In this document: piece by piece, positions 36,391 through 45,628 of the stretch
How the letters are laid out: every line of letters begins with the position of its first letter
Numbering within the stretch: position 1 is the stretch's first letter
Source: Bacteroidota bacterium
Lineage (GTDB): Bacteria; Bacteroidota; Bacteroidia; Cytophagales; Cyclobacteriaceae
NCBI GenBank assembly: GCA_947470895.1
Contig: CANIVF010000022.1
Location: 1-58,934 of the forward strand
Length of the DNA: 58,934 nt
Direction of reading: 5' to 3'
Made by a program: the position numbers and the translations under genes
Notes under the pieces: model-generated
Databases searched by the model: none
What the model saw: only the letters and a program-made list of their open reading frames with translations
Told to the model about the DNA's origin: nothing

Positions 36391-37017
36391 GTGTTACACG
36401 AGTCGAAAATTCAAGAAATACTTCATAAGCATATACCGCAAGTTGCCTATTCCTACTGCTTGCACTTGTGGAAAAATCACCCTTTTGATTTTAAGCTGCG
36501 AAAAAGAAGAATATCAAAAGCGGGCGATTTTTCCTGCCACCATGGTCGGGTGCCTCGTATTACCATCAATCACGATTTATCTTCCATTGAATTTCTGCTC
36601 ACCTATGTGCATGAAGTTGCCCATCTCTATGTGCATCTGCAGCATGGTTTTCGTGTGGAAGCACATGGCGAAGAATGGAAAAAATCATTTCAGCAGCTTT
36701 TGAATCCCTTACTGTCTGAACATATTTTTCCAGAACCTGTATTAAGTTGTTTGAAAGAGCACATGATTAATCCGAAAGCATCTACCTATTCTGATTCAAC
36801 GCTTACTAAACTACTTCGTGGCCTCGATCCGCGCGCAGCGAAAACAACATTACTCTCCGATCTTCCGGAAGGAAGCGTCTTTGATTTGCACGGACGATGG
36901 TTTAAAAAAGGCAAACTCAGGCGCACCCGTGTGTTGTGCCAGGAGGTGAAATCAAAAAGGCAATACCTCGTGCCTGCCGATGCGCCCGTTGGAAGCGCCC
37001 AGCTTTCATTGCTTTAA
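36391..37017 (+). CDS. SprT-like zinc metallopeptidase-domain protein
   Basis: 208 residues from a GTG start. The zinc site is HEVAH (His74, Glu75, His78) with a likely third ligand His92 in EAHGEEWK, as in SprT/Spartan proteins. It has no signal peptide, so cytoplasmic. Eukaryotic relatives cleave DNA-protein crosslinks; the bacterial role is not settled. The gene is convergent with the next one and their ends overlap by four bases. Confidence 0.88.
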   Translation: MLHESKIQEILHKHIPQVAYSYCLHLWKNHPFDFKLRKRRISKAGDFSCHHGRVPRITINHDLSSIEFLLTYVHEVAHLYVHLQHGFRVEAHGEEWKKSFQQLLNPLLSEHIFPEPVLSCLKEHMINPKASTYSDSTLTKLLRGLDPRAAKTTLLSDLPEGSVFDLHGRWFKKGKLRRTRVLCQEVKSKRQYLVPADAPVGSAQLSLL

Positions 37018-37580
37018 TTTAATCTTCGCTGGATAAGTTTATCCACCAACTCATAAAACCGAAGTGGATGCAGTGTGCGCCACTGATCAATCTGCAACGT
37101 GCCACCCATATTGATGTACATATCAATGCGGTATTTTCTAAATTCCTGTTGGATAAACTCTGGAAAGTTTACGGCTGCAATCCAGCCTTCTTCTACTTCT
37201 TCAAACCACTCTTCATAATACAAATCATCAGAGCCGTGAAAATTGAAAACGTTTTCACCAATCAAGATAAACTTATTAATGCCCTCGTGTGTAAGTAGCT
37301 CGAGGAAATCACGCTTCAACGTCATGATGTCATTATATAAGGTGTCATTCCACTCACCAATAAATTCAATAACGACAAATCCTACTTCGTAATCGACATA
37401 GTGGGTTTTGAGATAAAGTGTTTCAGAACCAAACGAATCCCATGCAGGATCAATGTAGTATCCATAGATGGCTTCGGAGTACAAATCAAAGTTATACTCC
37501 TTACCATAAAACGGAGATTGTGTATCCTCCGAAGAATCATAATACTTCAGCCAACCGGCATATGGCTCAATCAGGTGCAT
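37014..37580 (-). CDS. Conserved hypothetical protein, acidic
   Basis: 188 residues, rich in Asp, Glu, Tyr and Trp, with no signal peptide or membrane helix. Regular hydrophobic strands (VGFVVIEFIGEW, KFILIGENVFNF) suggest a folded cytosolic protein. I recognise no named domain. It overlaps the SprT-like gene by four bases tail to tail, and lies about 60 bases downstream of murQ on the same strand. Confidence 0.7.
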   Translation of the reverse strand: MHLIEPYAGWLKYYDSSEDTQSPFYGKEYNFDLYSEAIYGYYIDPAWDSFGSETLYLKTHYVDYEVGFVVIEFIGEWNDTLYNDIMTLKRDFLELLTHEGINKFILIGENVFNFHGSDDLYYEEWFEEVEEGWIAAVNFPEFIQQEFRKYRIDMYINMGGTLQIDQWRTLHPLRFYELVDKLIQRRLN

Positions 37581-37638
37581 ATGTTATTCTCAGTTTGGAT
37601 TTAAGTAGGCAAAATACAATAGGAAATAAAACAGCTTT

Positions 37639-38442
37639 TTACTTCTTCTTACTATCAACGGCAGCGCGCACGTTTCCATACTTCATGAGGAGTTGTACAG
37701 CTTCGGGGTGATCAATTTTTAATTCGTCCATGATCATTTTTACTCCGCGATCGATCAATTTATCATTGGTGAGTTGCATGTCTACCATTTTATTGCCACG
37801 CACACGACCTAACTTGATCATGGTGGCGGTAGAGATCATGTTCAAGACTAATTTCTGTGCTGTGCCTGCTTTCATACGTGTGCTGCCAGTGACAAACTCT
37901 GGCCCCACCACTACCTCTACGGGATAATCTACTTGTTTGGCCAACTCACTTCCATTGTTGCATGTGATACATCCGGTGATAATTCCATGCTTTCTTGCTT
38001 CTTTAACTCCGCCAATCACATACGGTGTTCTTCCTGATGCCGCAATACCAATCAAAACATCGTTGGAAGTAATCTGATGAGTTGATAAATCAATCCAAGC
38101 CTGGTTAGGATCATCTTCCGCATGTTCTACCGCCACGCGAATGGCTTTGTCTCCTCCGGAAATAATCCCAATTACCCTGCCATGAGGTATACCATACGTG
38201 GGTGGAATTTCGGAAGCATCGACCACTCCTAATCGACCACTGGTGCCAGAGCCAATATAAAATAGCCTGCCTCTGGATTGCATTTTTTCTACAATGGCGT
38301 TGACGAGCAATTCAATTTCAGGAATTACTTTTTCGATGGCATGCGGAACAGTCTTATCTTCGTTGTTGATATTGACAAGAAGCTCATTTACGCTCATCTT
38401 TTCAAGATGGCTATAATGCGAAGGCGATTCGGTAGTGCTCAC
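37639..38442 (-). CDS. murQ: N-acetylmuramic acid 6-phosphate etherase
   Basis: 267 residues, a little shorter than the ~300 of E. coli. SIS-domain motifs are GRLFYIGSGTSGRLGVVDASE (about 58-78), EIPPTYG, GGVKEARKHGIITGCITCNN and VGPEFVTGSTRMKAGTAQK with NM after it, the MurQ signature. It splits the lactyl ether of MurNAc-6-P to give GlcNAc-6-P and D-lactate. It is paired with the kinase gene upstream (5-base gap), forming a wall-sugar recycling unit. Confidence 0.95.
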   Translation of the reverse strand: MSTTESPSHYSHLEKMSVNELLVNINNEDKTVPHAIEKVIPEIELLVNAIVEKMQSRGRLFYIGSGTSGRLGVVDASEIPPTYGIPHGRVIGIISGGDKAIRVAVEHAEDDPNQAWIDLSTHQITSNDVLIGIAASGRTPYVIGGVKEARKHGIITGCITCNNGSELAKQVDYPVEVVVGPEFVTGSTRMKAGTAQKLVLNMISTATMIKLGRVRGNKMVDMQLTNDKLIDRGVKMIMDELKIDHPEAVQLLMKYGNVRAAVDSKKK

Positions 38443-38447
38443 CGCTA

Positions 38448-39290
38448 TTAAAGATCTTTTTGATGATATAAGGTAAGGCCTGCAATAGGACCCTCTAAAA
38501 TGTTTTTTACAGTAATGCCTTTGTCATTGGCTACCTGGCGTAAAATATCGCTGAAGTAAAACCCGATGGAGCCTACAAAATGGACTTTCGTGTTTTTATA
38601 GTCCTCATACTTCATCACGTTGTTCTGATAGAAGTCTGCGAAGCTGTTGTAAATGAGCTTATAACAATACGGTTCATCAATGTGCTGAAATATAAATTTG
38701 CAAAAGCTGGCCAGAAATGCTCCGGGTTTTTCACCCTGATATACTTTTTCAAGCACTTCTTCGCGGTTGAATGGAAACCGCTGATAAAACTGATCCGCCA
38801 GTTTCTCTGGCATCTCCTTGCGGAAATAATCGAAGATAAATTTCTTGCCGATAAACGTACCCGATCCTTCATCGGCCAAAATCCAACCAAGGTTTGCTAC
38901 GTTATCGATGATCTCCACACCATCATATAGGCAGGAATTAGATCCTGTACCTAAAATACAAGCGATCCCTTTTTCTTGTCCACACAAGGCGCGCCCTGCG
39001 GCCAGCAAATCCCAACCTATTTCGATATGCGCCTTAGGCCAATACTTTGCGAAAGCATCTTGAATGGTGATTACATTTTTTTCTGAGGAAACACCGGTAC
39101 CATAGAAGAAAATTTTATCAACTGGCTCTTCAATTTTTGGAACCAGGTGCTCTTCAACAATATTAGTTAAATGGTCTAAGGGTTGATAATAAGGATTGAA
39201 ACCCGGGCTGTGTGCCTGACCAATAGTGCCGTCTTTTTTTAAAAACCTCCAATCAATTTTGGAACCTCCGCTGTCTGCGATAATAATCAT
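38448..39290 (-). CDS. BadF/BadG-type ATPase, probable amino-sugar (GlcNAc/MurNAc) kinase
   Basis: 280 residues of actin-like ATPase fold. The phosphate-1 loop is IADSGGSKIDWRF (about 3-15), phosphate-2/adenosine motifs are ILGTGSNSCLYDG and LADEGSGTFIGK, and the late HFVGSIGFYF is the adenosine loop. Relatives phosphorylate GlcNAc or both GlcNAc and MurNAc. With murQ next to it, MurNAc to MurNAc-6-P is the natural inference. Cytoplasmic. Confidence 0.85.
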   Translation of the reverse strand: MIIIADSGGSKIDWRFLKKDGTIGQAHSPGFNPYYQPLDHLTNIVEEHLVPKIEEPVDKIFFYGTGVSSEKNVITIQDAFAKYWPKAHIEIGWDLLAAGRALCGQEKGIACILGTGSNSCLYDGVEIIDNVANLGWILADEGSGTFIGKKFIFDYFRKEMPEKLADQFYQRFPFNREEVLEKVYQGEKPGAFLASFCKFIFQHIDEPYCYKLIYNSFADFYQNNVMKYEDYKNTKVHFVGSIGFYFSDILRQVANDKGITVKNILEGPIAGLTLYHQKDL

Positions 39291-39344
39291 GATAGTTTGT
39301 ACAATTTGTGGATGACGTTGTAATTTAATTAAAACTGATTGGTG

Positions 39345-39584
39345 TTACTTGAGTATCCCGATTATTTTAAATTTATCGAATACTTTTTCGGTATGGGGCG
39401 CATCTTTCAATTCATCGATCAGGTCTTGCCCGGCCCAATGTTCGTAGTGTTTCCCTTTAAGCCACAGACAGGAAGAAGTTACATCATATACATTGCCCAG
39501 AAAGGCAATCCATACCTGATCCTTATCCTCTCCATTGCGCAGAGCAAGTTGTGCCCTTGTAATTGGAAGCAATTCTTCCATCAA
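39345..39584 (-). CDS. Small cytochrome b5-like heme-binding domain protein
   Basis: 79 residues, the size of one cytochrome b5/steroid-binding domain: ITRAQLALRNGEDKDQVWIAFLGNVYDV then HYEHWAGQDL (His49 a likely heme ligand) and DAPHTEKVFDKFKIIGIL (His64 region). Such short soluble domains bind heme or sterol-like ligands; one ligand position differs from classic b5 HPGG. Its start overlaps the RDD gene stop by four bases (ATGA), so it is translated with it. It ends about 50 bases downstream of the kinase gene start region on the same strand. Confidence 0.75.
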   Translation of the reverse strand: MMEELLPITRAQLALRNGEDKDQVWIAFLGNVYDVTSSCLWLKGKHYEHWAGQDLIDELKDAPHTEKVFDKFKIIGILK

Positions 39585-40291
39585 CGGGAAGTGAGATGAT
39601 TAAAATCTTTGATCAGCACGTAAAGAAATTTAATCGGAGGCAAATCGGTTTGGATACCCAATTGTGCCTTGATCTTCTCTACCACCGCGAGCATCGGCTT
39701 TGGATTGCTTTGGTCACGATTTACTTCCAGCGCACGTTGTATAATCTCAATGTCATTTTCACTCAACTGAATTGCCTGGCTAAATGTAGGCTCGTAAGCA
39801 ACTTCGGCAGGAACAAAAATTTCATTAGTGGTAATTTCCTTTTGCTCGGTAAGTTTGATCACGGAGGTACCTGCCACTAAATCGCCCAAGCGCTGCCCCT
39901 TGCCACCTGCGGTTATTAAAATTACCGCTATGGCTCCGCTTAAAATTCCGAAATCAATCAATGCAAAAATCCACCGCAGTATATAATCACCTATGGTAGC
40001 CGGTGTTCCGTTCAACCGGATCACTTTCATGTTTAATACTCTTTTGCCTGGCGTTTGGCCATTCATAAATATTTCAAACAGCACAGAAAGCAGTAACCAT
40101 GGCAGACCAATCATTAAAATCCATACCCACTCATTCTCTACATCCATTTTGTAAAGAAATATTCCGGCAGCTACCGCATAAATGATTTTAATAAGCTGAT
40201 CGAGCAGGTGGGCCATAATGCGGTCGCCCACGCTGGCTACTGGATAGTGAATGAATACGTTTTGAGTAGTGCGTACCTGAATTGTTTGCAT
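39581..40291 (-). CDS. RDD family membrane protein
   Basis: 236 residues. The RDD domain has about three transmembrane helices (30-52, 57-75, 105-130), with SVGDRIMAHLLDQLIKI for the first Arg/Asp helix and GQTPGKRVLNMKVIR after it. A cytosolic tail of about 80 residues follows. RDD proteins are thought to move ions or small solutes; the substrate is unknown. In Bacteroidota it often stands with the SpoIIM/MoxR/DUF58 cluster, which here starts 1.4 kb to the right on the opposite strand, with an M19 dipeptidase between. Confidence 0.88.
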   Translation of the reverse strand: MQTIQVRTTQNVFIHYPVASVGDRIMAHLLDQLIKIIYAVAAGIFLYKMDVENEWVWILMIGLPWLLLSVLFEIFMNGQTPGKRVLNMKVIRLNGTPATIGDYILRWIFALIDFGILSGAIAVILITAGGKGQRLGDLVAGTSVIKLTEQKEITTNEIFVPAEVAYEPTFSQAIQLSENDIEIIQRALEVNRDQSNPKPMLAVVEKIKAQLGIQTDLPPIKFLYVLIKDFNHLTSR

Positions 40292-40391
40292 GGATGTGCC
40301 GCTTTTCCTGATTAATTGCCAATTCTAAAAAGCAAAAGTAATGGATATTGTTTAATGCATTACCTTTAAGCACAAACCTAAATAATTTCCT

Positions 40392-41639
40392 ATGAGATTG
40401 ATTACGCCACTGCTGATATTAAGTGCCGCCTTTCTTTTTAGCTGCTCAGAAAAAAATCCATTAGTCGAGACCATGACCGATGAGCAACTTCGGAGCTATG
40501 CGGATGAATTGGCTCACAAATATATTATTGCCGATGGCCACGTGGATCTTCCTTACCGGTTGAAGTTGAAGAACTTCCGTATCGAGCGTGAATACATGGC
40601 TATTCCTGTATCGACCACAGAAGGGGATTTTGATTATGAGCGCGCAAAAAAAGGCGGTTTAGATGCTCCGTTTATGTCGATCTATATTCCATCCTCATAT
40701 CAACTGCAGCCCGATCATGGTAAGGTCTTTGCTGATTCTTTAATCAACATGGTGCGATCCATCTCTGAGCAAATTCCAGATAAATTTGCATTGGCCAATT
40801 CACCCTCCGAAGTGGAAGCTAATTTCAAAGCCGGAAAAATTTCTTTGCCTATGGGTATGGAAAACGGAGCGCCAATTGGTAACGATTTATCCAATCTGAA
40901 ATACTTTTTTGATCGTGGAATTCGGTATATAACCCTCACCCATAGCAAGGATAACCAAATCTGCGATTCATCAGGAGATACCACTCGCACCTGGAATGGT
41001 CTTAGTCCATTTGGCAAAGACGTTGTTGCCGAAATGAATAAGCTTGGCATTATGGTAGATATTTCTCACGTAGATGACAGTACCTTTTATCAGGTGATGA
41101 AAATAACGAAAGCGCCATGCATTGCATCACACTCATCATGCCGGGCTTTTGCTCCCACCGTAAGAAGAGACATGACAGATGATATGATTAAAAAACTGGG
41201 TGAAAATAACGGGGTGATGCTAATTAATTTTTACAATGCCTTTCTGGATTCAGCGGTAGTAAAACAAAATCAGGTTAACCGTGAAAAACTCCGAGCCTTG
41301 CTTGACGAAAAAGGTCTCACGTACGAAAACCCAGCGGCCAAGCCTATTATTGATCAGTTTGGCAAGGATAATCCATCGCTCAATTCTGACGTGGAAATGG
41401 TAGCCAACCACATTGATCATGTAGTAAAGCTTGCCGGCATTGATCATGTGGGTTTTGGATCGGATTATGATGGTGTTGATGGACATCTTCCCACAGGATT
41501 GGAAGATGTTTCGAAATACCCCAACCTGATCTATACACTTCTTAAAAGAGGTTACAACGAGGAGGACATCGAAAAAATCTGTTACAAGAATCTTTGGCGT
41601 GTTTGGAACACCGTTGAACAAGTGGCTAAAGGAAATTAA
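40392..41639 (+). CDS. Membrane dipeptidase, M19 family, lipoprotein
   Basis: 415 residues. A lipobox LFSC (Cys18) gives an envelope lipoprotein. Zinc-binding motifs are DGHVDLP (His50, Asp52), MGMENGAPI (metal-bridging Glu), VDISHVDD and ASHSSCRAF. A GFGSDYDGVDG motif near the C-terminus completes the amidohydrolase-like barrel. M19 enzymes cut dipeptides, including D-amino-acid-containing ones, and so may feed on wall peptides. Spacing to the next gene is about 75 bases and includes a hairpin. Confidence 0.93.
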   Translation: MRLITPLLILSAAFLFSCSEKNPLVETMTDEQLRSYADELAHKYIIADGHVDLPYRLKLKNFRIEREYMAIPVSTTEGDFDYERAKKGGLDAPFMSIYIPSSYQLQPDHGKVFADSLINMVRSISEQIPDKFALANSPSEVEANFKAGKISLPMGMENGAPIGNDLSNLKYFFDRGIRYITLTHSKDNQICDSSGDTTRTWNGLSPFGKDVVAEMNKLGIMVDISHVDDSTFYQVMKITKAPCIASHSSCRAFAPTVRRDMTDDMIKKLGENNGVMLINFYNAFLDSAVVKQNQVNREKLRALLDEKGLTYENPAAKPIIDQFGKDNPSLNSDVEMVANHIDHVVKLAGIDHVGFGSDYDGVDGHLPTGLEDVSKYPNLIYTLLKRGYNEEDIEKICYKNLWRVWNTVEQVAKGN

Positions 41640-41666
41640 AATATTAAACGCCATCATCGAAACGGG

Positions 41667-41703
41667 AGTTGGAAGAAAAAGGGTTAAGTCCTATCTTCCA
41701 ACT
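41667..41703. other. Perfect 10-bp hairpin between the dipeptidase and SpoIIM genes
   Basis: AGTTGGAAGA and TCTTCCAACT pair around a 17-base loop. There is no good T-tract, so it may be a weak terminator or an RNA processing site. Confidence 0.55.
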
Positions 41704-41714
41704 TCGTTTCTAGT

Positions 41715-42674
41715 ATGAGAGAATCTGCATTCGTTAAGCAAAATAAAGCCCGATGGGAGGAATTTGAACGGGTTGTGAAAAAACAAAATGCGGCTCCTCC
41801 GGATAAGCTGGCAGAACTTTTCATACAAATCACTGACGACCTCTCCTTCTCAAGAACACAATACCCCGAAAGTCGCGCTACGCAATACCTTAATTCGCTG
41901 GCGAGTAAAGTTCACGGGGAGATTTATAAAAACAAAAAAGAAGAAAAGAACCGATTTATTTTATTCTGGAAAGAGGAACTACCCGCTGTGATGTATGGTG
42001 TGCAAAAACAATTATTCTACGCCTTCATTATTTTCGTGATTGCCGGAATAATAGGTGCAGTGTCAACAGCACATGACGATACCTTCGTCCGGTTGATTTT
42101 AGGTGACGGCTATGTTCACATGACATTGGAGAATATAAAATATGGCAATCCTACCAAGGTCTATTCGTCAGGCAATGAAATGAATATGTTTTTTATGATC
42201 ACCCTGAATAATATCATGGTGTCGCTCAAGGTCTTTGTGTTTGGTGTTTTTTTCTCCTTAGGCACCGGTTTGTTTTTATTTTATAATGCGCTCATGGTTG
42301 GAACCTTCATGATGTTCTTTTACAGCGAAAGTCAATTATCGCAAGCACTGCCTGTGATTCTTCTACATGGCACCATAGAGCTTTCTTCTATTGTGATTGC
42401 CGCAGCTGCTGGTTTTGTGATGGGCAATAGCCTCCTTTTTCCCGGAACATATTCACGCCTCACGTCTTTTAAAATGGGAGCCATGAAGGGTTTAAAAATT
42501 GTAACAGGACTTATTCCCTTCTTTATCATAGCCGGTTTTATTGAATCATTTATTACCCGCTATGCTTTTATGCACTGGAGCCTCAAGACAGCAATCATCG
42601 GGTTTTCTGCTTTTTTTATTGTCTATTATTTTGTTCTGTACCCAATTCAGCTAAAACGCAATGGAAGAATTTAA
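41715..42674 (+). CDS. Stage II sporulation protein M (SpoIIM) family membrane protein
   Basis: 319 residues. A charged N-terminal part of about 90 residues precedes about five transmembrane helices. Family features are NNIMVSLKVFVFGVFFSLGTGLFLFYNALMVG and HGTIELSSIVIAAAAGFVMGNSLLFPG. Despite its name it occurs in non-sporulating bacteria, next to MoxR and DUF58 genes. It overlaps the next gene by 14 bases. It is the first gene of a six-gene cluster. Confidence 0.9.
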   Translation: MRESAFVKQNKARWEEFERVVKKQNAAPPDKLAELFIQITDDLSFSRTQYPESRATQYLNSLASKVHGEIYKNKKEEKNRFILFWKEELPAVMYGVQKQLFYAFIIFVIAGIIGAVSTAHDDTFVRLILGDGYVHMTLENIKYGNPTKVYSSGNEMNMFFMITLNNIMVSLKVFVFGVFFSLGTGLFLFYNALMVGTFMMFFYSESQLSQALPVILLHGTIELSSIVIAAAAGFVMGNSLLFPGTYSRLTSFKMGAMKGLKIVTGLIPFFIIAGFIESFITRYAFMHWSLKTAIIGFSAFFIVYYFVLYPIQLKRNGRI

Positions 42675-43647
42675 AGCGATTGAATTTCAACGAAGTCGTG
42701 ACTTTAGCCGAAAACTAAACGCCACGTTTGAATTTATCCGGCAGAATTTCAAACCACTTGGCAAGAGTATATTGTATATCTCAGGCCCACCGGTATTAGT
42801 AGGAAGCGTAATTGCCGGATCCTTTATGGGCGAGTTTATGAATCTTAGTCTTTCTACTCAAGGTAATCCGGAGGCGCTCTCGAGTTATTTTCTAACAGTT
42901 AGTTTTTGGGCACAATTACTTCTCATGTTTGTGTTCCTTACAGTCAGCTTTGTAGTGGCTATAGCCACTATTAATTGTTACCTTATTATCTATGATCAGA
43001 AAAAAGCAAATCAAATTGAAGTCAGTGATGTTTGGGATAGAGTTCGAGGTGCTTTCTGGCCTTATTTGGGTTCTTCCATACTTTTTTTCATTCTGTTTAT
43101 CATCGCCTACATCATTCTTCTTATTCCCATTTTTATACTAGCCAATATTTCAACTGTTCTGGTTGTGTTTGGGGTAATGTTCGTTATCGGAGGAATCATT
43201 TTTTTACTTTTCAGTTCTTCCTTATCATTTTTTATTCAATTGTATGAAAAGAAGAGTTTCATCGATGCTGTTGTGAGATCATTCAAACTGATTAATAATG
43301 GAAAATGGTGGAGCACATTTGGACTGATCATGGTGTTGTACCTGATTATGATGACTGTCTCGTATGTTTTCATTATACCCTATTACGCAGTTCTGTTCAC
43401 AAACACACTTCACTCGGTCTCCACGGGCACCCAAGTGGAGCCTTCATCAAGTTGGAAAATCTGGACCATTGCTTGCTTCACGCTCTACTATATGGCCCAA
43501 ATGATCATGTATGCTTTACCTAATGTGGGTATCGCCTTTCAATATTTTAACCTGGTAGAATTAAAAGAAGCAAAGGGGTTGATGAATCAGATAGAAAATC
43601 TCGGCCAATCATCCACGCCAGACAATCGTCCGGAGGAACATTTTTGA
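42661..43647 (+). CDS. Polytopic membrane protein of the MoxR/DUF58 cluster
   Basis: 328 residues with five or six transmembrane segments (about 37-60, 80-105, 140-160, 165-190, 220-245, 275-295). It is rich in Ile, Phe and Leu, and I recognise no named domain beyond a general membrane-protein character. Its start lies inside the SpoIIM gene end, so the two are coupled. Position suggests it works in the envelope together with SpoIIM and DUF4129 proteins. Confidence 0.7.
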   Translation: MEEFKAIEFQRSRDFSRKLNATFEFIRQNFKPLGKSILYISGPPVLVGSVIAGSFMGEFMNLSLSTQGNPEALSSYFLTVSFWAQLLLMFVFLTVSFVVAIATINCYLIIYDQKKANQIEVSDVWDRVRGAFWPYLGSSILFFILFIIAYIILLIPIFILANISTVLVVFGVMFVIGGIIFLLFSSSLSFFIQLYEKKSFIDAVVRSFKLINNGKWWSTFGLIMVLYLIMMTVSYVFIIPYYAVLFTNTLHSVSTGTQVEPSSSWKIWTIACFTLYYMAQMIMYALPNVGIAFQYFNLVELKEAKGLMNQIENLGQSSTPDNRPEEHF

Positions 43648-43669
43648 AAAAGCTTAAGCAATTCATACG

Positions 43670-44428
43670 TTGAAATTCATTTTTCTCATAGTCTTTATTG
43701 TATTGTCGATCTGTGGCTATTCGAAGGAATCATCCTCTTTGGTCAACATGGATACAACTGAATTTGAAATTCAAAATGAAGACAAGGGATTTGAAGGCGT
43801 TAACGATACGTTGAAAATAGTCACCCGATCATTTTCAAGTGCTGAGGTCGATCAACTCAAAGCAGATCCTGATCTAAATTATAAACAACCTCCCACCGTT
43901 GCTGAAAGTTTATGGGATCGTTTCAAACAATGGATAGGGTGGTTTTTAGAAAGCCTTTTCAAAAATGCCACCACTACGGATATTGGACGTGTGATTATGT
44001 ATACTCTTGCTGGTGGTGTTTTAATGGTGGTGATCATGATGCTCTTAAAAGTGAATGCTTTTAAGGTGTTTTACTCAGGAGTCGACCAAGCCAAACAAAC
44101 CTATCAGGTATTTCATGAGAATATTCACGAAATGAATTTTGAAAAACTAATTCAGGATACTGCAGAAAAAAAAGAATTCCGTTTGGCCACTAGACTGATT
44201 TTTCTACACGCACTGAAACTCTTAGCAGATAAACATCTTATTGATTTCAATCCTGGTAAAACAAATCATGATTATGTTGAAGAACTTAAAATCTCGGATT
44301 TAAAAATAGGACTTAACGAATTGAGTTTCTACTTTGATTATGCGTGGTATGGAAATTTTACCATCAACGATACTCAATTTCAAAAGATAACAAATACGTT
44401 CTCCGAATGGAGGACTAAAATGGGATAG
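43670..44428 (+). CDS. DUF4129 domain protein
   Basis: 252 residues from a TTG start; no ATG is available near the signal peptide (FIFLIVFIVLSICGYS, 3-18). There is a short periplasmic part, a transmembrane helix at about 104-126, then a cytosolic DUF4129 tail (FRLATRLIFLHALKLLADKHLIDFNPGKTNHDYVEEL and FDYAWYGNFTINDTQFQKI). The family always accompanies DUF58/MoxR genes. The stop codon abuts the next start codon directly. Confidence 0.82.
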   Translation: MKFIFLIVFIVLSICGYSKESSSLVNMDTTEFEIQNEDKGFEGVNDTLKIVTRSFSSAEVDQLKADPDLNYKQPPTVAESLWDRFKQWIGWFLESLFKNATTTDIGRVIMYTLAGGVLMVVIMMLLKVNAFKVFYSGVDQAKQTYQVFHENIHEMNFEKLIQDTAEKKEFRLATRLIFLHALKLLADKHLIDFNPGKTNHDYVEELKISDLKIGLNELSFYFDYAWYGNFTINDTQFQKITNTFSEWRTKMG

Positions 44429-45616
44429 ATGACCAAAGACTGGAAATATATAGTTTATATAAGCTTGCTGGGTTTCCTCCTTGCCTTTGTGTTATTGTCC
44501 AAAAATAAAGAGTATGATTGGAGCATTAATTTCTCACATACGTCCAAATCCCCCTATGGCACTTATGCATTAAGATCGCTTCTGCCAAATCAATTTAAAA
44601 ATCAAAAAATTACAAATTCATATAAGACTATTTATGAATTAAAAGATTCCTTGAATTCAAATGAAAATATCATCATCATCTGCTCCCGCTTTTCACCTGA
44701 TCAGGAAGACACAAAAGTTCTTTTAACGATGATTGAGAACGGTGGCACTATTTTTATTTCCTCCTCAGAGTTCTCGGGTACATTTGCCGACACCCTTGGG
44801 TTGGCTAGTGGCGATTCGTTCTTTCAAGGAAAAAATTCATTCCAGCAAAGCGATTCAGCCTCATTACGCTTCGTGATTCCGACAACAGACTCTACTCAAT
44901 CTTTTTTTTATAAAAGAGCAAATGTTCACAATTACATTCGCAAAATTGATTCGGTGAGTGCTTCAGTCATTGCTAGAAATGATTTCAATCAACCGGTAAC
45001 GGTACGCATAAAAAAGGGAAAAGGAATGCTCATCCTCAACTGCACGCCAATCATCTTTACGAACATCTATCTTTTAGCAAATCAAAATCATGATTTTGCA
45101 GCCACTACATTGTCTTATTTGCCCAAGAAAAATACGTACAGAACCGAGTTCTATCACGTAGGAAGAATGGAAGCCTCATCACCGTTGCGTTTTATCCTTA
45201 CCAATGAGCCTTTAGGTTGGGCCTATTATATTACAATCATCACGCTCTTACTTTTCATGATCTTTGAGGCCAAGCGCAAGCAACGTATTATACCAGTCAT
45301 TAAACCATTGGCAAACACGACCCTTGAGTTTGTTGCAACCATCGGTAATTTATATTATCAGCGTGGCGATCATAAAAATATTGCTGACAAGAAAATTCAA
45401 TTTTTCTTTGATTACATCCATGCACATTACTTTATGTCCACTACCCAGCGTGACAAAGGTTTTATCTCCACACTATCAAAAAAATCAGGTAATGGTGAAC
45501 AAACTGTGAGATCATTGATAGAAGTAATCAATACGATCCATACGCATGAGAAGATCAGAAAAGAAGAATTGACAACATTGAATGCATTACTAGAGAAATT
45601 TTACAAGAAGAAATAA
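44429..45616 (+). CDS. DUF4350 domain membrane protein
   Basis: 395 residues. A transmembrane helix at 8-25 leads to a periplasmic Rossmann-like domain (NENIIIICSRFSPDQEDTKVLLTMIENGGTIFISSSEF). A second helix is near 262-280 (WAYYITIITLLLFMIFEAKRK), followed by a cytosolic tail of about 110 residues. DUF4350 proteins belong to the MoxR cluster and their exact role is unknown. The gap to the moxR gene is only 12 bases. Confidence 0.82.
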   Translation: MTKDWKYIVYISLLGFLLAFVLLSKNKEYDWSINFSHTSKSPYGTYALRSLLPNQFKNQKITNSYKTIYELKDSLNSNENIIIICSRFSPDQEDTKVLLTMIENGGTIFISSSEFSGTFADTLGLASGDSFFQGKNSFQQSDSASLRFVIPTTDSTQSFFYKRANVHNYIRKIDSVSASVIARNDFNQPVTVRIKKGKGMLILNCTPIIFTNIYLLANQNHDFAATTLSYLPKKNTYRTEFYHVGRMEASSPLRFILTNEPLGWAYYITIITLLLFMIFEAKRKQRIIPVIKPLANTTLEFVATIGNLYYQRGDHKNIADKKIQFFFDYIHAHYFMSTTQRDKGFISTLSKKSGNGEQTVRSLIEVINTIHTHEKIRKEELTTLNALLEKFYKKK

Positions 45617-45628
45617 ATAACAAAGAAT

